A DNA stretch of 64,000 bases, taken from positions 1 through 64,000 of the forward strand of contig DATAWQ010000029.1 of the NCBI GenBank assembly GCA_036267135.1, written 5' to 3'. How positions within the stretch are numbered: the stretch's first letter is position 1; each line of letters starts with the position of its first letter. Positions 1 through 9,113 of the stretch are shown here, in pieces. The stretch is from PALSA-505 sp036267135. Lineage in GTDB: Bacteria > Actinomycetota > Actinomycetes > Streptosporangiales > Streptosporangiaceae. The notes beneath the pieces are model-generated. The model saw nothing but the letters and a program-made list of their open reading frames with translations, made no database searches and had not been told where the DNA came from. The position numbers and the translations under genes are program-made.

Positions 1-376
1 TGCCGTCCGGGTCGCTGAACTCGACGAACGACATGTAGTCCGCACGGTCCGGGGCCGGTCCAGGCACCCACGCACCGTCGACGATGTGCCGCACCCCGCC
101 GACCTTGACGCCCCGGGCGGCCAGCTCGTCGCGGGCGGCAACGACGTCGGCAACGACGAACAGTCCCTGCTGGGAGCCGGACCTGGCGGGGTTGTCTCCG
201 TCGCCGAACCCGATCGAGCACGCCGACCCGGGCGGGGTCACCTGCACGATCCGCTGACCGGGCAGGCCGTTCGGGATGTCTACGAGCAGGTCGAAGCCCG
301 CCTGCTCCAGGTAGAACCTCTTCGCCCGGTCAACGTCGGACACCGGGATCCACATCAATTCCAGCTCGAAGTCCAT
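1..376 (-). CDS. VOC (glyoxalase/bleomycin-resistance fold) family protein, C-terminus cut by window edge
   Basis: About 125 residues can be read from the ATG at 376 down to the window edge. The protein opens with the usual VOC pattern: a short beta strand ending in the metal-ligand region (MDFELELMWIPVSDVDRAKR), then FYLEQAGFDL, and later a second strand motif, FVEFSDPDG. Such small proteins bind a metal and act as lyases, isomerases or dioxygenases, or only sequester ligands; the substrate cannot be told here. The usual first metal ligand His or Gln is replaced in this N-terminal strand (LMWIPV), so catalysis is uncertain. The gene reads away from the universal stress protein gene that starts at 499, leaving about 120 bp for divergent promoters. 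Confidence 0.8.
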   Translation of the reverse strand, partial: MDFELELMWIPVSDVDRAKRFYLEQAGFDLLVDIPNGLPGQRIVQVTPPGSACSIGFGDGDNPARSGSQQGLFVVADVVAARDELAARGVKVGGVRHIVDGAWVPGPAPDRADYMSFVEFSDPDG

Positions 377-498
377 CGCCCTCGCATCCTTCTGCCGTCC
401 CGTGATCCGTTCCCGGTCACAGTAGGCCTATAGCGGTCTGAGGATCGCGGCCAGGCCAAGCGCCAGCGGATCGCTGGGCGGGCTATTCTTGGCGTTCT

Positions 499-957
499 AT
501 GAGCGCTGATGCACCGGCCGTTTCCGAAGCGCAGCAGGTTGTGGGGTTCGATGGGTCTGCGCCCGCTGTGCGGGCGCTGGACGCGGCGGTCCGTCTGCTG
601 ACGGTCCGGCCGGGCCGGATCAGGGTGGTCTGGGTGGCCCATCTGGCCAGCATGGTGGAGCTTTCGGCGGACGCGGTGGCCATCGTGGAATCCGATTTCG
701 ACAAGGTCGCCGAGGAGTTTCGCACGGCTGCCGCCGAGCATCTCGGGGACAGCGGGGTGTCCTGGGATTTCGCGTGGCGCCAGGGCCTGATCGCCCCCGA
801 GCTGATCAAGGCAGCCGAGTCGATCCAGGCCGACAGTCCGGACGATGTGGTGGCCATCGTGGTCGGGAGCTCGTCCAGCCCTATGCACCGCGTGGTGGGG
901 TCGGTCGCGGTCAATCTGGCGCGTCACGCACCGGTGCCGGTCATCATCGTGCCGTAG
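499..957 (+). CDS. Universal stress protein (UspA) family, single domain
   Basis: This 152-aa protein has the UspA fold signature: an early VVGFDGSAPAVRAL strand-loop-helix, and near the end VVGSSSSPMHRVVGSVA followed by HAPVPVIIVP. The latter corresponds to the G-2x-G-9x-G(S/T) ATP loop, but the second glycine is a serine, so nucleotide binding may be weakened. USPs are cytosolic stress and dormancy proteins. The gene is convergent with the kinase-like gene at 944-1624 and their ends overlap by 14 nt. The ATG at 499 is the natural start. Function beyond the family is not predictable. Confidence 0.85.
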   Translation: MSADAPAVSEAQQVVGFDGSAPAVRALDAAVRLLTVRPGRIRVVWVAHLASMVELSADAVAIVESDFDKVAEEFRTAAAEHLGDSGVSWDFAWRQGLIAPELIKAAESIQADSPDDVVAIVVGSSSSPMHRVVGSVAVNLARHAPVPVIIVP

Positions 958-1624
958 CGCGCTGCGTCGCGGCCTGGTGAGCGCGGGCGGCGATGAGGAT
1001 GAGCTCAATGACGGTGTCCAGGGGTACCGCGGTGGAGTCGATCACCAGGTGGTACAGCGAGGGGTCCGCCGGATCGATGCGGTACAGGCGGCGGACGTAG
1101 GCGGTGCGGGCCTTGTCGGCCGCGCGCAGGTGTGTCCGCGCCTCCTGCTCGGTGATGCCCTCGATCGTGGTGCCCTGGGTGATGCGGCGGTCGGGCGGGC
1201 CGTCGAGCCGGACGTGGTAGCCGTGGTCCTTGCCGAGCACGACCGCTGCCGCCCGGCCCAGGATCACCCCGCCGCCGGTGGCGAGCAGCCGGTGGATCCC
1301 GGCCTCGCCGTGGCCGCGCAGGTGATGGTCCTGGTGGTGGGTGGACGGGGGCGACTGGGTGGGCCCGGCCGGCATGGCCTGGGTGAAATGGGCGAGCAGC
1401 CGGTGGGCGGGGGTGGCCTTGACCTCCTCGTCTGACACCCGCTCGTCGCACGGCCCCGGCGGTGCGGCGTGTCCTTCCGAGGTGGTGACCCGCTGCAAGA
1501 GCGGCAGACCGAGCCGTTCGGCCAGCGCCGGGGCCACGATGCTGCCGCCAGCGCCATAGGACGCCGACACAGTGATCAGCCGTACGCCGGAGTCCACGGG
1601 GACCTCGGAGTGCTCAGTGCTCAC
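944..1624 (-). CDS. Cytidylate kinase-like P-loop protein
   Basis: A 226-aa protein resembling the cytidylate-kinase-like family (AAK6-type). Residues about 16-40 carry a modified P-loop (VSASYGAGGSIVAPALAE) followed by a helix, then a LATGGGVILGRAAAVVL segment and a DRRITQG-type lid region. This family often accompanies universal stress proteins and transporters in actinomycetes, and its true substrate is unknown. It ends inside the last codons of the convergent USP gene. The MFS gene lies 19 bp upstream on the same strand, so MFS and kinase are probably co-transcribed. Confidence 0.75.
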   Translation of the reverse strand: MSTEHSEVPVDSGVRLITVSASYGAGGSIVAPALAERLGLPLLQRVTTSEGHAAPPGPCDERVSDEEVKATPAHRLLAHFTQAMPAGPTQSPPSTHHQDHHLRGHGEAGIHRLLATGGGVILGRAAAVVLGKDHGYHVRLDGPPDRRITQGTTIEGITEQEARTHLRAADKARTAYVRRLYRIDPADPSLYHLVIDSTAVPLDTVIELILIAARAHQAATQRATAR

Positions 1625-1643
1625 GGGTTCATCTCTTTCCTGA

Positions 1644-3143
1644 TCAGGCGGCGGGCGGGGTGGGCGGGCCGCCGGGCTCCGCCAGGGTGCCGGAGGCCAG
1701 CACCAGCGCGCACACGGCCGCCGCGCCGACGAAGATGCCGGCCGAGACCCAGAACGCGACCGCGTAGCTGTGCACCGACGCTTGGGCCAGGGCCAGCGGG
1801 TTGTGGCCGTGGGCCAGCACGTAGCTGGTCAGGGCGCTGGCCGCGATGGTGTTCAGCAGCGCGGTGCCGATCGAGCCGCCGACCTGCTGGTTGGTGTTGA
1901 CCATGGCCGAGGCGACGCCGGCGTCCGCGCGGTCCGTGCCGTAGGTCGCGGTGTTCATCGCGCAGCCGAACACCATGCCCAGGCCGAGGCCGGTGACCAC
2001 CAGGGCGGGCAGGATCTGGCCCGGGTAGCTCGTGTGCAGGCCCAGCTGGGTGGCCAGCAGGATCAGCCCGCCAGCCGCGACGACCAAGCCGGCCGGGACC
2101 AGCGGCCGGGGCCCGAGCCGCGGCATCAGTATCCCGCTGGCCGTGGTGGACGACGCCATGAGCGCCGCGACCATCGGCAGGAAGGCCAGGCCGGTCGTGA
2201 CCGGCGAGTAGCGCAGGATCAGCTGCAGGTAGTAGGTCAGGAACAAGAAGATCCCGAACATCCCCATGGCGGACAGCCCGATGGCCAGGTACGCGCCGCC
2301 GCGGAATCGGTTCAGCACGACCCGCAGCGGCAGCAGCGGATGCGCGACCCGCCGCTCGGCCAGCACGAACGCGGCCAGCAGGACCACGCCGGCCGGCAGC
2401 AGAATATCGGTGGTCGCCGCACCCCAGCCCCGGGTCTCGGCCTCGGACAGCCCGTAGACCACGGCCACCAGCCCCGCCACCACCAGTGCCGTGCCCGGCC
2501 AGTCGATATGGACATCTGGGTCACGGGGGTGGCGCTCCAGCAGGCGCGCCGTCCCTATCACCGCGACGACCGCCAGGACGACGTTGACGTACAGGCACCA
2601 CCGCCAGGAGAAGTACTCGGTCAGCGCCCCGCCCAGCAGCAGCCCCACCGCCCCGCCCGCCCCGGCGATGGCGCCATAAACACCGAACGCCTTGCCGCGC
2701 TCGGCCGGGTCGGTGAACGTCGTGGTCAGCGTGGACAGTGCGGCCGGGGCGAGCATCGCGCCGAACGCTCCCTGCAAGCCGCGGCCGAGCACCAGCATCG
2801 CGAAACCGGTGGACGCGCCGCCCAGCGCCGACGCCGCGGCGAACCCAATCAGGCCGATGATCAGCATCCGCCGCCGGCCGACCAGGTCTGACAGCCGGCC
2901 ACCCAGCAGCAGCAGGCCGCCGAAGGCCAGCGAGTACGCCGTCACCACCCACTGCCGGTCGGCGTTCGAGAACGCCAGCGCACGCTGGGCTGAGGGCAGC
3001 GCGATGTTCACCACCGTGGCGTCCAGCACCACCATCAGCTGCGCCAGACCGACCACGCCGAGAATCCACCAGCGTCGGGCCGGTCCCGCCGCCACGCCAG
3101 ACGACCGCGCACTCTGCGTCACAGCAACCGCGGGCTCGCTCAT
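1644..3143 (-). CDS. MFS drug/H+ antiporter, DHA2 (EmrB/QacA) family
   Basis: A 499-aa membrane protein with the 14-helix DHA2 layout. The first helix region contains LAQLMVVLDATVVNIALPS, a typical DHA2 motif D1; the next loop holds GGRLSDLVGRRR (motif A), and motif C (GAIAGAGGAVGLLLGG) sits in helix 5. It would export hydrophobic compounds with proton influx. The substrate is not readable. It is transcribed leftward, just upstream of the cytidylate-kinase-like gene. It lies more than 25 kb from the biosynthetic cluster, so a link with that product is not indicated. Confidence 0.9.
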   Translation of the reverse strand: MSEPAVAVTQSARSSGVAAGPARRWWILGVVGLAQLMVVLDATVVNIALPSAQRALAFSNADRQWVVTAYSLAFGGLLLLGGRLSDLVGRRRMLIIGLIGFAAASALGGASTGFAMLVLGRGLQGAFGAMLAPAALSTLTTTFTDPAERGKAFGVYGAIAGAGGAVGLLLGGALTEYFSWRWCLYVNVVLAVVAVIGTARLLERHPRDPDVHIDWPGTALVVAGLVAVVYGLSEAETRGWGAATTDILLPAGVVLLAAFVLAERRVAHPLLPLRVVLNRFRGGAYLAIGLSAMGMFGIFLFLTYYLQLILRYSPVTTGLAFLPMVAALMASSTTASGILMPRLGPRPLVPAGLVVAAGGLILLATQLGLHTSYPGQILPALVVTGLGLGMVFGCAMNTATYGTDRADAGVASAMVNTNQQVGGSIGTALLNTIAASALTSYVLAHGHNPLALAQASVHSYAVAFWVSAGIFVGAAAVCALVLASGTLAEPGGPPTPPAA

Positions 3144-3188
3144 CCCAGGAGCGTACGTCTTCCCTGAAAGGCAGCGGAAGGCGGCCGG

Positions 3189-3959
3189 CTATCCCCGGCG
3201 ATCACCCGGAAGACCGGCCAGGTGCTCAAACCGGGCCGGTCCGGGCGGTATGAGCGCGAACTGCCGGGCCCAGGCCGCGTCCGCCGTCCACGACGAGCTG
3301 CCCGTCTCGGTGGCCAGCATCGTGAACATCGCGTACAGGTCGATGTTGTGCTCGGTGGACTTCCACTTGATCTTCGTGCCGTCCGCCTGGTCGCCGCCGG
3401 TGTAGCCACCCGCGCCCCTGGTGTCGCGGCAGTTGGCCACGATCCAGTTCCCGATCGACTCGGCCCCGGCCAGGTAGGCGGAGCCGCCGGTCGCGTGGTA
3501 GAGCTGGGCGAGCGCCATGCCGGCCCAGGCCATGTTCCCGGCGTCGCTGGTTTTGCCGGTGATCCGCACGTCGGACGGCGCGGTGAGCGGCTTGGGCGCG
3601 TAGGCCTCGCGGATCCGGCCATCGCCGGCCGGGTCGTGCGCCTGCACGTAGAGCAGCCCGTTGCCGATCGTCTCCGCCCTGGTCAGGCCGCCGGGTGTGC
3701 CCTCGGCCAGGAAGGCGTCGATCGTCAGCGCGTCGTCGTAGGTCTCGGAGTCGGTGAAGTGCTGCCGGCCGAGCGCGCCGCCGGTGAAGCTCTGCACCAG
3801 CCGCGGCGTGGTCCCGGTCGCCTACTTGTCCATCATGTGGTCGAGGAACGTGTACGCGCCCCGCACGCTCGTGCTGAACCCCGGCCGCGCGGCCGTCCCG
3901 GCCGCTGCCCCCGCCGGCCCCGCGACCGCACCCACCGCGTACAACCTGCGAAAGCCCGT
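3189..3959 (-). pseudogene. Secreted alpha/alpha-barrel (glycoside-hydrolase-like) protein, amber-interrupted and truncated
   Basis: Reading the minus strand in one frame gives a signal-like stretch (RRLYAVGAVAGPAGAAA), then GAYTFLDHMMDK, an in-frame TAG at 3824-3822, then continued homologous coding from about 3797: RLVQSFTGGALGRQHF, TYDDALTIDAFLAEGTP, SDAGNMAWAGMALAQLY, KSTEHNIDLYAMFTMLA. This matches my memory of secreted six-hairpin-like proteins of Streptomyces, where Tyr stands at the stop position. No good start codon is seen in frame, and the protein ends at 3189 far short of the usual length of about 400 aa. Three defects together indicate a dead gene. Translation from the internal ATG at 3797 (202 aa) is possible but would give an incomplete fold. 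Confidence 0.65.
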
Positions 3960-4006
3960 GCTCCACCCTTTGCGGCGTCCGGCGAGATTGCTGGTAAGCC
4001 TTCCAT

Positions 4007-5227
4007 ATGGACGGTGAACGTGCGGGTGGCGGCCGGCGGGAGTGGTGGGCCCGGCTGCGCGGCTCGTTGTGGCAGCCGCCGCGCGCTCATGGTGAGCAGC
4101 CGCGTGAGCGGGCGGTCGGCCCGCTGGAACTGTTCTACGACCTGGCGGTGGTGGTGCTGGTCGCCCAGGCGGCCCACCGGCTGGCCACGCACCTGAACTG
4201 GCCGGGGCTCGGCGAGTTCGCTGTGGTGTTCACGCTGGTGTGGATCGCCTGGCTCAATGGGAGCCTGCATCATGAGCTGCACGGTCATGAGGACGCGCGC
4301 GCCCGCAGCACATTCCTGCTGCAGATCCTGGTGCTGGCCACGATGGGTGCCTTCATCGGGAAGGCAGGCGGTTCACACGGGGCAGCGTTCGCGGTCGCCT
4401 CGGGTGTGCTGTTCGCGGTGCTGGCCGTGCTGTGGCTGCTGGCCGCCCGCGGCGACCGGCCCGAATACCGCCGGGCCAGCCGGCTGTTCGTCACCGGGAC
4501 GGTGGCCGCCGCGGTCTTGCTGGCCGCCTCCGCCCTGCTGCCGGCCTCCGCCCGGATGCCGGTCTGGGGTCTGCTGGATGCCGCGTATCTGGCCGGTTTC
4601 TCCACCATCATGCTCACCGCAGACCCGGCGCAGGTGCCTGCGCTTCTGGTCACCGGCGCGCTCACCGAACGGTTCGGGGCCTTCATCATCATTGTGCTCG
4701 GCGAAACCCTCACCGGAGTTGTCGCCGGATTGTCCAGCCAGCCGGTCAGCCCGCTCACCGTCGGCGTCGGGCTGGTCGCCGTGGTCCTCGGCTTCGGGGC
4801 GTGGTGGACCTACTTCGACTTCGCCGGGCAGCGTCCCGCCCGGCCCGACCACACCGCCAGCGTGCAATGGATATTCGGTCATCTGCCGCTGACCGCCGCA
4901 ATCGCCGCCATGGGCGCCGCGATGATCAGCCTCATCGACCATGCGCACCAGGCCAGCAGCCCCGCTGCCACCGGGTGGATCCTGTGCGCGGGCGCCGCCG
5001 TCGTGCTCTGCGCGTGCATGCTGATCGCCGCGAGCCTGCCGGAGTGGGACGCTGATCGTGGCCTGTACCGGCCACTGGCCCGCATCTGCGCCGCCGTGGC
5101 CCTGGCCTGCCTGGCCGTCGGCGCCGCCCGCCTCGCGCCCCTCGTCCTCGGCCTCGCGCTCGTCTTGCTGCTCAGCATCCCCTGGGGATTCGCCGTCACC
5201 CGCCGCCTGGCCAGCCCGACCCGTTGA
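4007..5227 (+). CDS. Low temperature requirement protein A (LtrA) family membrane protein
   Basis: A 406-aa polytopic protein with about 11 hydrophobic segments. The family hallmark VGPLELFYDLAVVVLVAQ occurs near residue 40, followed by VWIAWLNGSLHHE, and the second-half marker ERFGAFIIIVLGETLTGV is present. LtrA-type proteins are widespread in actinomycetes and their molecular role is unknown. The start at 4007 overlaps the decayed divergent gene to its left. PPK2 begins 13 bp after its stop, so the two genes probably form an operon. Confidence 0.88.
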   Translation: MDGERAGGGRREWWARLRGSLWQPPRAHGEQPRERAVGPLELFYDLAVVVLVAQAAHRLATHLNWPGLGEFAVVFTLVWIAWLNGSLHHELHGHEDARARSTFLLQILVLATMGAFIGKAGGSHGAAFAVASGVLFAVLAVLWLLAARGDRPEYRRASRLFVTGTVAAAVLLAASALLPASARMPVWGLLDAAYLAGFSTIMLTADPAQVPALLVTGALTERFGAFIIIVLGETLTGVVAGLSSQPVSPLTVGVGLVAVVLGFGAWWTYFDFAGQRPARPDHTASVQWIFGHLPLTAAIAAMGAAMISLIDHAHQASSPAATGWILCAGAAVVLCACMLIAASLPEWDADRGLYRPLARICAAVALACLAVGAARLAPLVLGLALVLLLSIPWGFAVTRRLASPTR

Positions 5228-5239
5228 CCGGCGACCTCG

Positions 5240-6205
5240 ATGTGGTGTGCTACTACCGTGACCAGTCAATCGCCTTCTGAGTTCAATGCGCTCCCAGAGG
5301 ACTGGGCGTCCGATACCGCGCTGATCGAGGGACTGCGGGTGGACGACGATGACGAACACGACGATCCGGTGCTGCGCTGGCCGGATGGCCGGGTGGTCGA
5401 CACCTGGCGTGAGGATTACCCCTACCAGGAGAAGATGACGCGGGACGAGTATGAATACCTCAAGCGCCCGCTTCAGGTCGAGCTGGTCAAGCTGCAGAAC
5501 TGGGTCAAGTCGGTTGGCGAGCACATCGTGATCGTGTTTGAGGGCCGCGACGCGGCCGGCAAAGGCGGCACGATCAAACGGTTCACCGAGCACTTGAACC
5601 CGCGCGGCGCCACCGTGGTCGCGCTGACCAAGCCGAGCGAGCGGGAACGGACCCAGTGGTATTTCCAGCGTTACGTGCCGCATCTGCCCGCGGCGGGCGA
5701 GATCGTCATGTTCGACCGGTCCTGGTACAACCGGGCCGGGGTGGAGCGGGTGATGGACTTCTGCACGGACGCCGAATATCGGGAGTTCATGCGGGAGGCG
5801 CCGGAATTCGAGCGCATGCTGGTCCGTTCCGGGCTGCACCTGACCAAGTTCTGGTTCTCGGTGACCCGTTACGAGCAGCGCACCAGGTTCATCATCCGCC
5901 GGGTGGATCCGGTCCGGCAGTGGAAGCTGAGCCCGATGGACATCGAGTCGCTGGACAAGTGGGACGCCTACACCGACGCCAAGGAGGCGATGTTCCACTA
6001 CACCGACAGCGAGCACGCGCCCTGGACGGTGATCAAGAGCAACGACAAGAAGCGGGCCAGGCTCGAAGCGATCAAGCACGTGCTGCGGAAATTCGACTAC
6101 GACGACAGGAACGATGAGGTCATCGGGCAACCCGACGAGACCCTCATCGGGCCGGCAGCAGTCCTCTCCGAGCACAACCCGGACCTCTCCTTCCCCGCCC
6201 TGTGA
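5240..6205 (+). CDS. ppk2: Polyphosphate kinase 2 (PPK2), class I type
   Basis: A 321-aa single-domain PPK2. It has the Walker A variant GRDAAGKGG (residues 102-110), the Walker B region FDRSWYNR (about 158-165) followed by GVERVMDF, and a lid segment RRVDPVRQWKLSP. These enzymes move phosphate between polyphosphate and nucleoside di- or monophosphates in the cytosol. The N-terminal extension has an acidic cluster (VDDDDEHDD). A GTG at 5258 is an alternative start; neither start has a strong ribosome binding site, which fits translational coupling to ltrA 13 bp upstream. Confidence 0.92.
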   Translation: MWCATTVTSQSPSEFNALPEDWASDTALIEGLRVDDDDEHDDPVLRWPDGRVVDTWREDYPYQEKMTRDEYEYLKRPLQVELVKLQNWVKSVGEHIVIVFEGRDAAGKGGTIKRFTEHLNPRGATVVALTKPSERERTQWYFQRYVPHLPAAGEIVMFDRSWYNRAGVERVMDFCTDAEYREFMREAPEFERMLVRSGLHLTKFWFSVTRYEQRTRFIIRRVDPVRQWKLSPMDIESLDKWDAYTDAKEAMFHYTDSEHAPWTVIKSNDKKRARLEAIKHVLRKFDYDDRNDEVIGQPDETLIGPAAVLSEHNPDLSFPAL

Positions 6206-6229
6206 ACCAGTAACAGGGAGCCTGGCGTC

Positions 6230-7019
6230 TCAGCGCGGGCTCTGGCCGGTCTGGTCGGCCCAGCGGGTGACGAGCTGGTCGAGCACTTCCAGCGGGACGG
6301 CGCCGCTGCCCAGCACCGTCTGGTGGAAGGAACGGATGTCGAAGCGGGCGCCGAGCCGGTGCTCGGCCGCCTGCCGCAGACGGCGGATCTCGCGGCGGCC
6401 CACCATGTAGGCCAGGGCCTGGCCGGGCCAGGCTATATAGGTGTGCTTTCGTGAAACGCGAGGGCCTCGTATTCGTAGGCGAAGCGCTGCTGGGGCTGGC
6501 TGGTCAGCACGCAGTGCGCGCCTGGCCGCCGCCCGCCGGCCGCCGGGGGCCGGTAGTAGGCCAGGGGAGCGTTGCCGGCCTCGACCGGATCGATCTCCTC
6601 GATGACGCAGCCGGGGATGTCATAGGGCGGGAACCAGTCGTCGCGGGCCTCCTCGGCGCGCCGCAGGGCGTCGGCGACCGTGCGCACGATCTGGGCGGAA
6701 CTGGTGAAGCGGAGCGTCCGGTCCTGGCGCAGCCGGTCCCGGATCGACGGGACGTCGCTGGTCTGCAGGGCGCGGCCTGACGTACCCCGACCTGGGCCGG
6801 ATCGATGCCATCCAGGCCTGCTTCGATCGCGGCCAGCCGCCGCGCGCCCCGCGCTGAGCCGTCGCGACTGGGACCGGAGACCAAGCCGTCAAAGCCCGAA
6901 ACACCTAGCAGCGTGGCGTTGAGCGGATCGATCGTATGCACGGCCTCGAAGAACTCGTCGCTGAGCCGGGCGAGCCGCGCAGCCGCCTCCTGCGCACCCG
7001 CCAGGGCCTGGTCGGTCAT
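6230..7019 (-). pseudogene. DUF885 (M3/M32-like metallopeptidase) gene broken by deletions and frameshifts
   Basis: Three pieces of one DUF885 protein lie in order on the minus strand in different frames. From 7019 an intact start encodes SDEFFEAVHTIDPLNATLLG. Around 6780-6433 another frame encodes TLRFTSSAQIVRTVADAL, DWFPPYDIPGCVIEEIDP and YEYEALAFHESTP. From about 6430 to 6230 a third frame encodes AWPGQALAYMVGRREIRRL and ends in a natural C-terminus (ADQTGQSPR). Intact members are about 550 aa and have HE-S/A-x-P-GHH at the metal site. Here the text stops right after HESTP and resumes more than 100 residues later, so half of the zinc site is gone. This is clearly a non-functional remnant. 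Confidence 0.8.
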
Positions 7020-7282
7020 GCTCTGACCCTACGGCTCCTGGGAAATTAGCTCTGTTCTTCCCCGCTCGCCAGCGTGGATTGTGCGTGCTGCAGGCACGAG
7101 CACCAGGTCAGCCTGGCGCAGCCGTTCATTATGATCTTGCTTGCTGTCTGCTGCGCCACTGCAACGCGGCGGGTCGCCGCATCGATCACGAATCGAGAAG
7201 CACCGGTGGTCGCGTCGGGCCTAGCCTTCGTTCCACTGGCCGGTATCGCGCCGAGCCTGTGGGGTTGAAAGGGAGGGCCATA

Positions 7283-7732
7283 ATGCCAGCCGAGAATTCC
7301 CAGACCGGGTCCGGCGGTTTCACTGCTGCCGAGCGCGCCGCGATGAAGCAGCGCGCCGCGGAACTGCGCGCCGAGGGCAAGCAGGGTGCCAAGAAGGCCG
7401 ACGGGCTGCAGGCGGTACTCGACGCGATCGCCAAGATGACGCCGGAGGATCGTGTGGTCGCCGAGCGCGTCCATGCCACGGTGAGCGCTGCCGCCCCGGA
7501 TCTGGCGCCGAAGACCTGGTATGGGATGCCCGCGTACGCCAACGCTGAAGGCAAGGTCGTGGTCTGCTTCAAGAACTCGGGCAAATTCAGCACCCGGTAC
7601 TCGACGCTGGAGTTCCAGGACGCCGCGAAACTCGACGACGGGGACGTGTGGCCGGTGTCGTTCGCGCTGCAGAAGTGGAGCCCTGCGATAGAGCAGAAGA
7701 TCGCCGAACTGATGAAGACCGCGGTTTCCTGA
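7283..7732 (+). CDS. DUF1801 (YdhG-like) small protein
   Basis: A 149-aa soluble protein. The start is set by the ATG at 7283 with a GGGAGGG ribosome binding site 6 nt upstream. The N-terminal half is charged and helical (ERAAMKQRAAELRAEGKQG), and the C-terminal half holds the DUF1801 signature PKTWYGMPAYANAEGKVVV and a WPVSFALQKW segment. DUF1801 proteins have a TATA-binding-like fold and no firmly known reaction; some are called iron chaperone-like. It stands alone, with about 260 bp of non-coding sequence upstream in which I see no other feature. Confidence 0.82.
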   Translation: MPAENSQTGSGGFTAAERAAMKQRAAELRAEGKQGAKKADGLQAVLDAIAKMTPEDRVVAERVHATVSAAAPDLAPKTWYGMPAYANAEGKVVVCFKNSGKFSTRYSTLEFQDAAKLDDGDVWPVSFALQKWSPAIEQKIAELMKTAVS

Positions 7733-7831
7733 CAACGAAGGCTTTGCCGAGTCGTGACGGGCGGTGCGATTCGCCGCAGGGAGGCTGGGTAGGCGGTGTG
7801 CGGCCGAGCCCGCGAACCGGAAGTGGAGCAG

Positions 7832-8989
7832 ATGACAGGAGATCAGGAGCCAGGTTCATCACGCAGGTCGTCGCGCCGCCGCAGGCACGCGATCCTGGCC
7901 ACGGCATGTGCCGTCATTGTCCTGACGGCGGTTGGCTGCAGCGGCTCAGTTCGTCACGGCGCGTCCAAGCCGGGCCCGCTCGCGTCCATCGCCGCCCGGA
8001 CGGTGCCGCCACCTCCTCGACCCTGTGCTGTTTCGTCCACTCTGGTCAACTCCTGCCGGCCCTGGCTGGGCGCAGCGGCCGGAGGCAATCCGGGCGCGCC
8101 GAAAAACCAGGTCGCGCAGTTTCTGTACCTGGAAAGGCTGATCGGCCACCACCTGGACGTCTTCCGCGACTACAACTCGGCGCCGGGAAAGGATGCGAAC
8201 AGCACGCTCCCGCTCAACCATGAAGAGCTGGCCGCCATCCAGCAGCCAGGGACCTATCCCGACATCAACTGGGAGCCCTCGGCCAGTTGGGCCGACGCCG
8301 ACGGCGGTAACGCCGCGGTCAACGCCGAGATCAAGAAGGTGGCCGGCAACATCAAGGCGGTCGCGCCGCACAAAATCTTCCTGACGATCTGGTTCGAGCC
8401 GCAGCACGACGTGTCCGGCGGGAGCAACTGCCCCAACCTGAACGGCCACTCCGGCACCCCGGCCCAATACAGGCAGATGTGGCGGAACGTGGAGGGCATA
8501 TTCAGGGCCCAGGGTGTGGACAACGTCGTGTGGACCATGGACTACATGGGGTCCTATGCCAACGAGGACTGCCTGGTCCCTCAGCTGTGGCCGGGTAACA
8601 GCCTGGTCGACTGGGTGCTCTACGACACCTATGACCACGACAACAAGAATGGGACCAACTGGTCCGACACCGTGGGCCGGTTCTACCACGTGCTCCAGCA
8701 GGACAGCACCCGCAGCGTGGACTTCGACTCCAAGCCGTGGGGGCTCGGCGAATTCGGCACCTGCCAGACCCCCAGCACGGCCAACTCACACCAGTACTTC
8801 CTGCAGGCCAAGCAGTCGATCGAGTCCAATGCCTATCCGAGGCTCAAGATGTACCTGATGTTCGCGGTGAGCAGCCACGGTCACACGAGCAAAGGCTGCC
8901 TGCCCGACTACGATCCAGACGGCCAGCCCGACGTGACCAAGAACTCGGAAATCAAGGCCTTCGCCAACAGCCCGCTGTTCAACAAGTAG
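7832..8989 (+). CDS. GH26-like (beta-mannanase type) glycoside hydrolase lipoprotein
   Basis: From the ATG at 7832 (GGAG a few bases upstream) the 385-aa product starts with a twin-arginine-rich basic stretch, a hydrophobic segment and a lipobox TAVGC (Cys 36), so it is probably anchored outside the membrane. The rest looks like a GH26 TIM barrel: LTIWFEPQHD carries a candidate acid/base Glu 189, VVWTMDYMGSYAN follows, and WGLGEFGTC offers a candidate nucleophile Glu 307. GH26 enzymes cut mannan or related beta-1,4 or beta-1,3 glycans; the substrate is unresolved. An in-frame ATG at 7796 is less likely because it would precede the signal peptide with 12 extra residues. Confidence 0.72.
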   Translation: MTGDQEPGSSRRSSRRRRHAILATACAVIVLTAVGCSGSVRHGASKPGPLASIAARTVPPPPRPCAVSSTLVNSCRPWLGAAAGGNPGAPKNQVAQFLYLERLIGHHLDVFRDYNSAPGKDANSTLPLNHEELAAIQQPGTYPDINWEPSASWADADGGNAAVNAEIKKVAGNIKAVAPHKIFLTIWFEPQHDVSGGSNCPNLNGHSGTPAQYRQMWRNVEGIFRAQGVDNVVWTMDYMGSYANEDCLVPQLWPGNSLVDWVLYDTYDHDNKNGTNWSDTVGRFYHVLQQDSTRSVDFDSKPWGLGEFGTCQTPSTANSHQYFLQAKQSIESNAYPRLKMYLMFAVSSHGHTSKGCLPDYDPDGQPDVTKNSEIKAFANSPLFNK

Positions 8990-9113
8990 CCGGCCCGATC
9001 ACCGCTCCCGGCGTGCTCCAGCTCCGGCACCTCGCCTGCGCAGAGCACCGACGCCGGGGCGGGCCCCGTCGGTCAACCCGAACCCTGGGCCGCCCGGTCC
9101 GGGGCAATGCCCG

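Noticed and set aside
4373..6175. 600-aa minus-strand open frame across ltrA and ppk2
   Set aside because: It overlaps two well-supported genes and its translation is rich in Gly, His, Arg and Asp without motifs.
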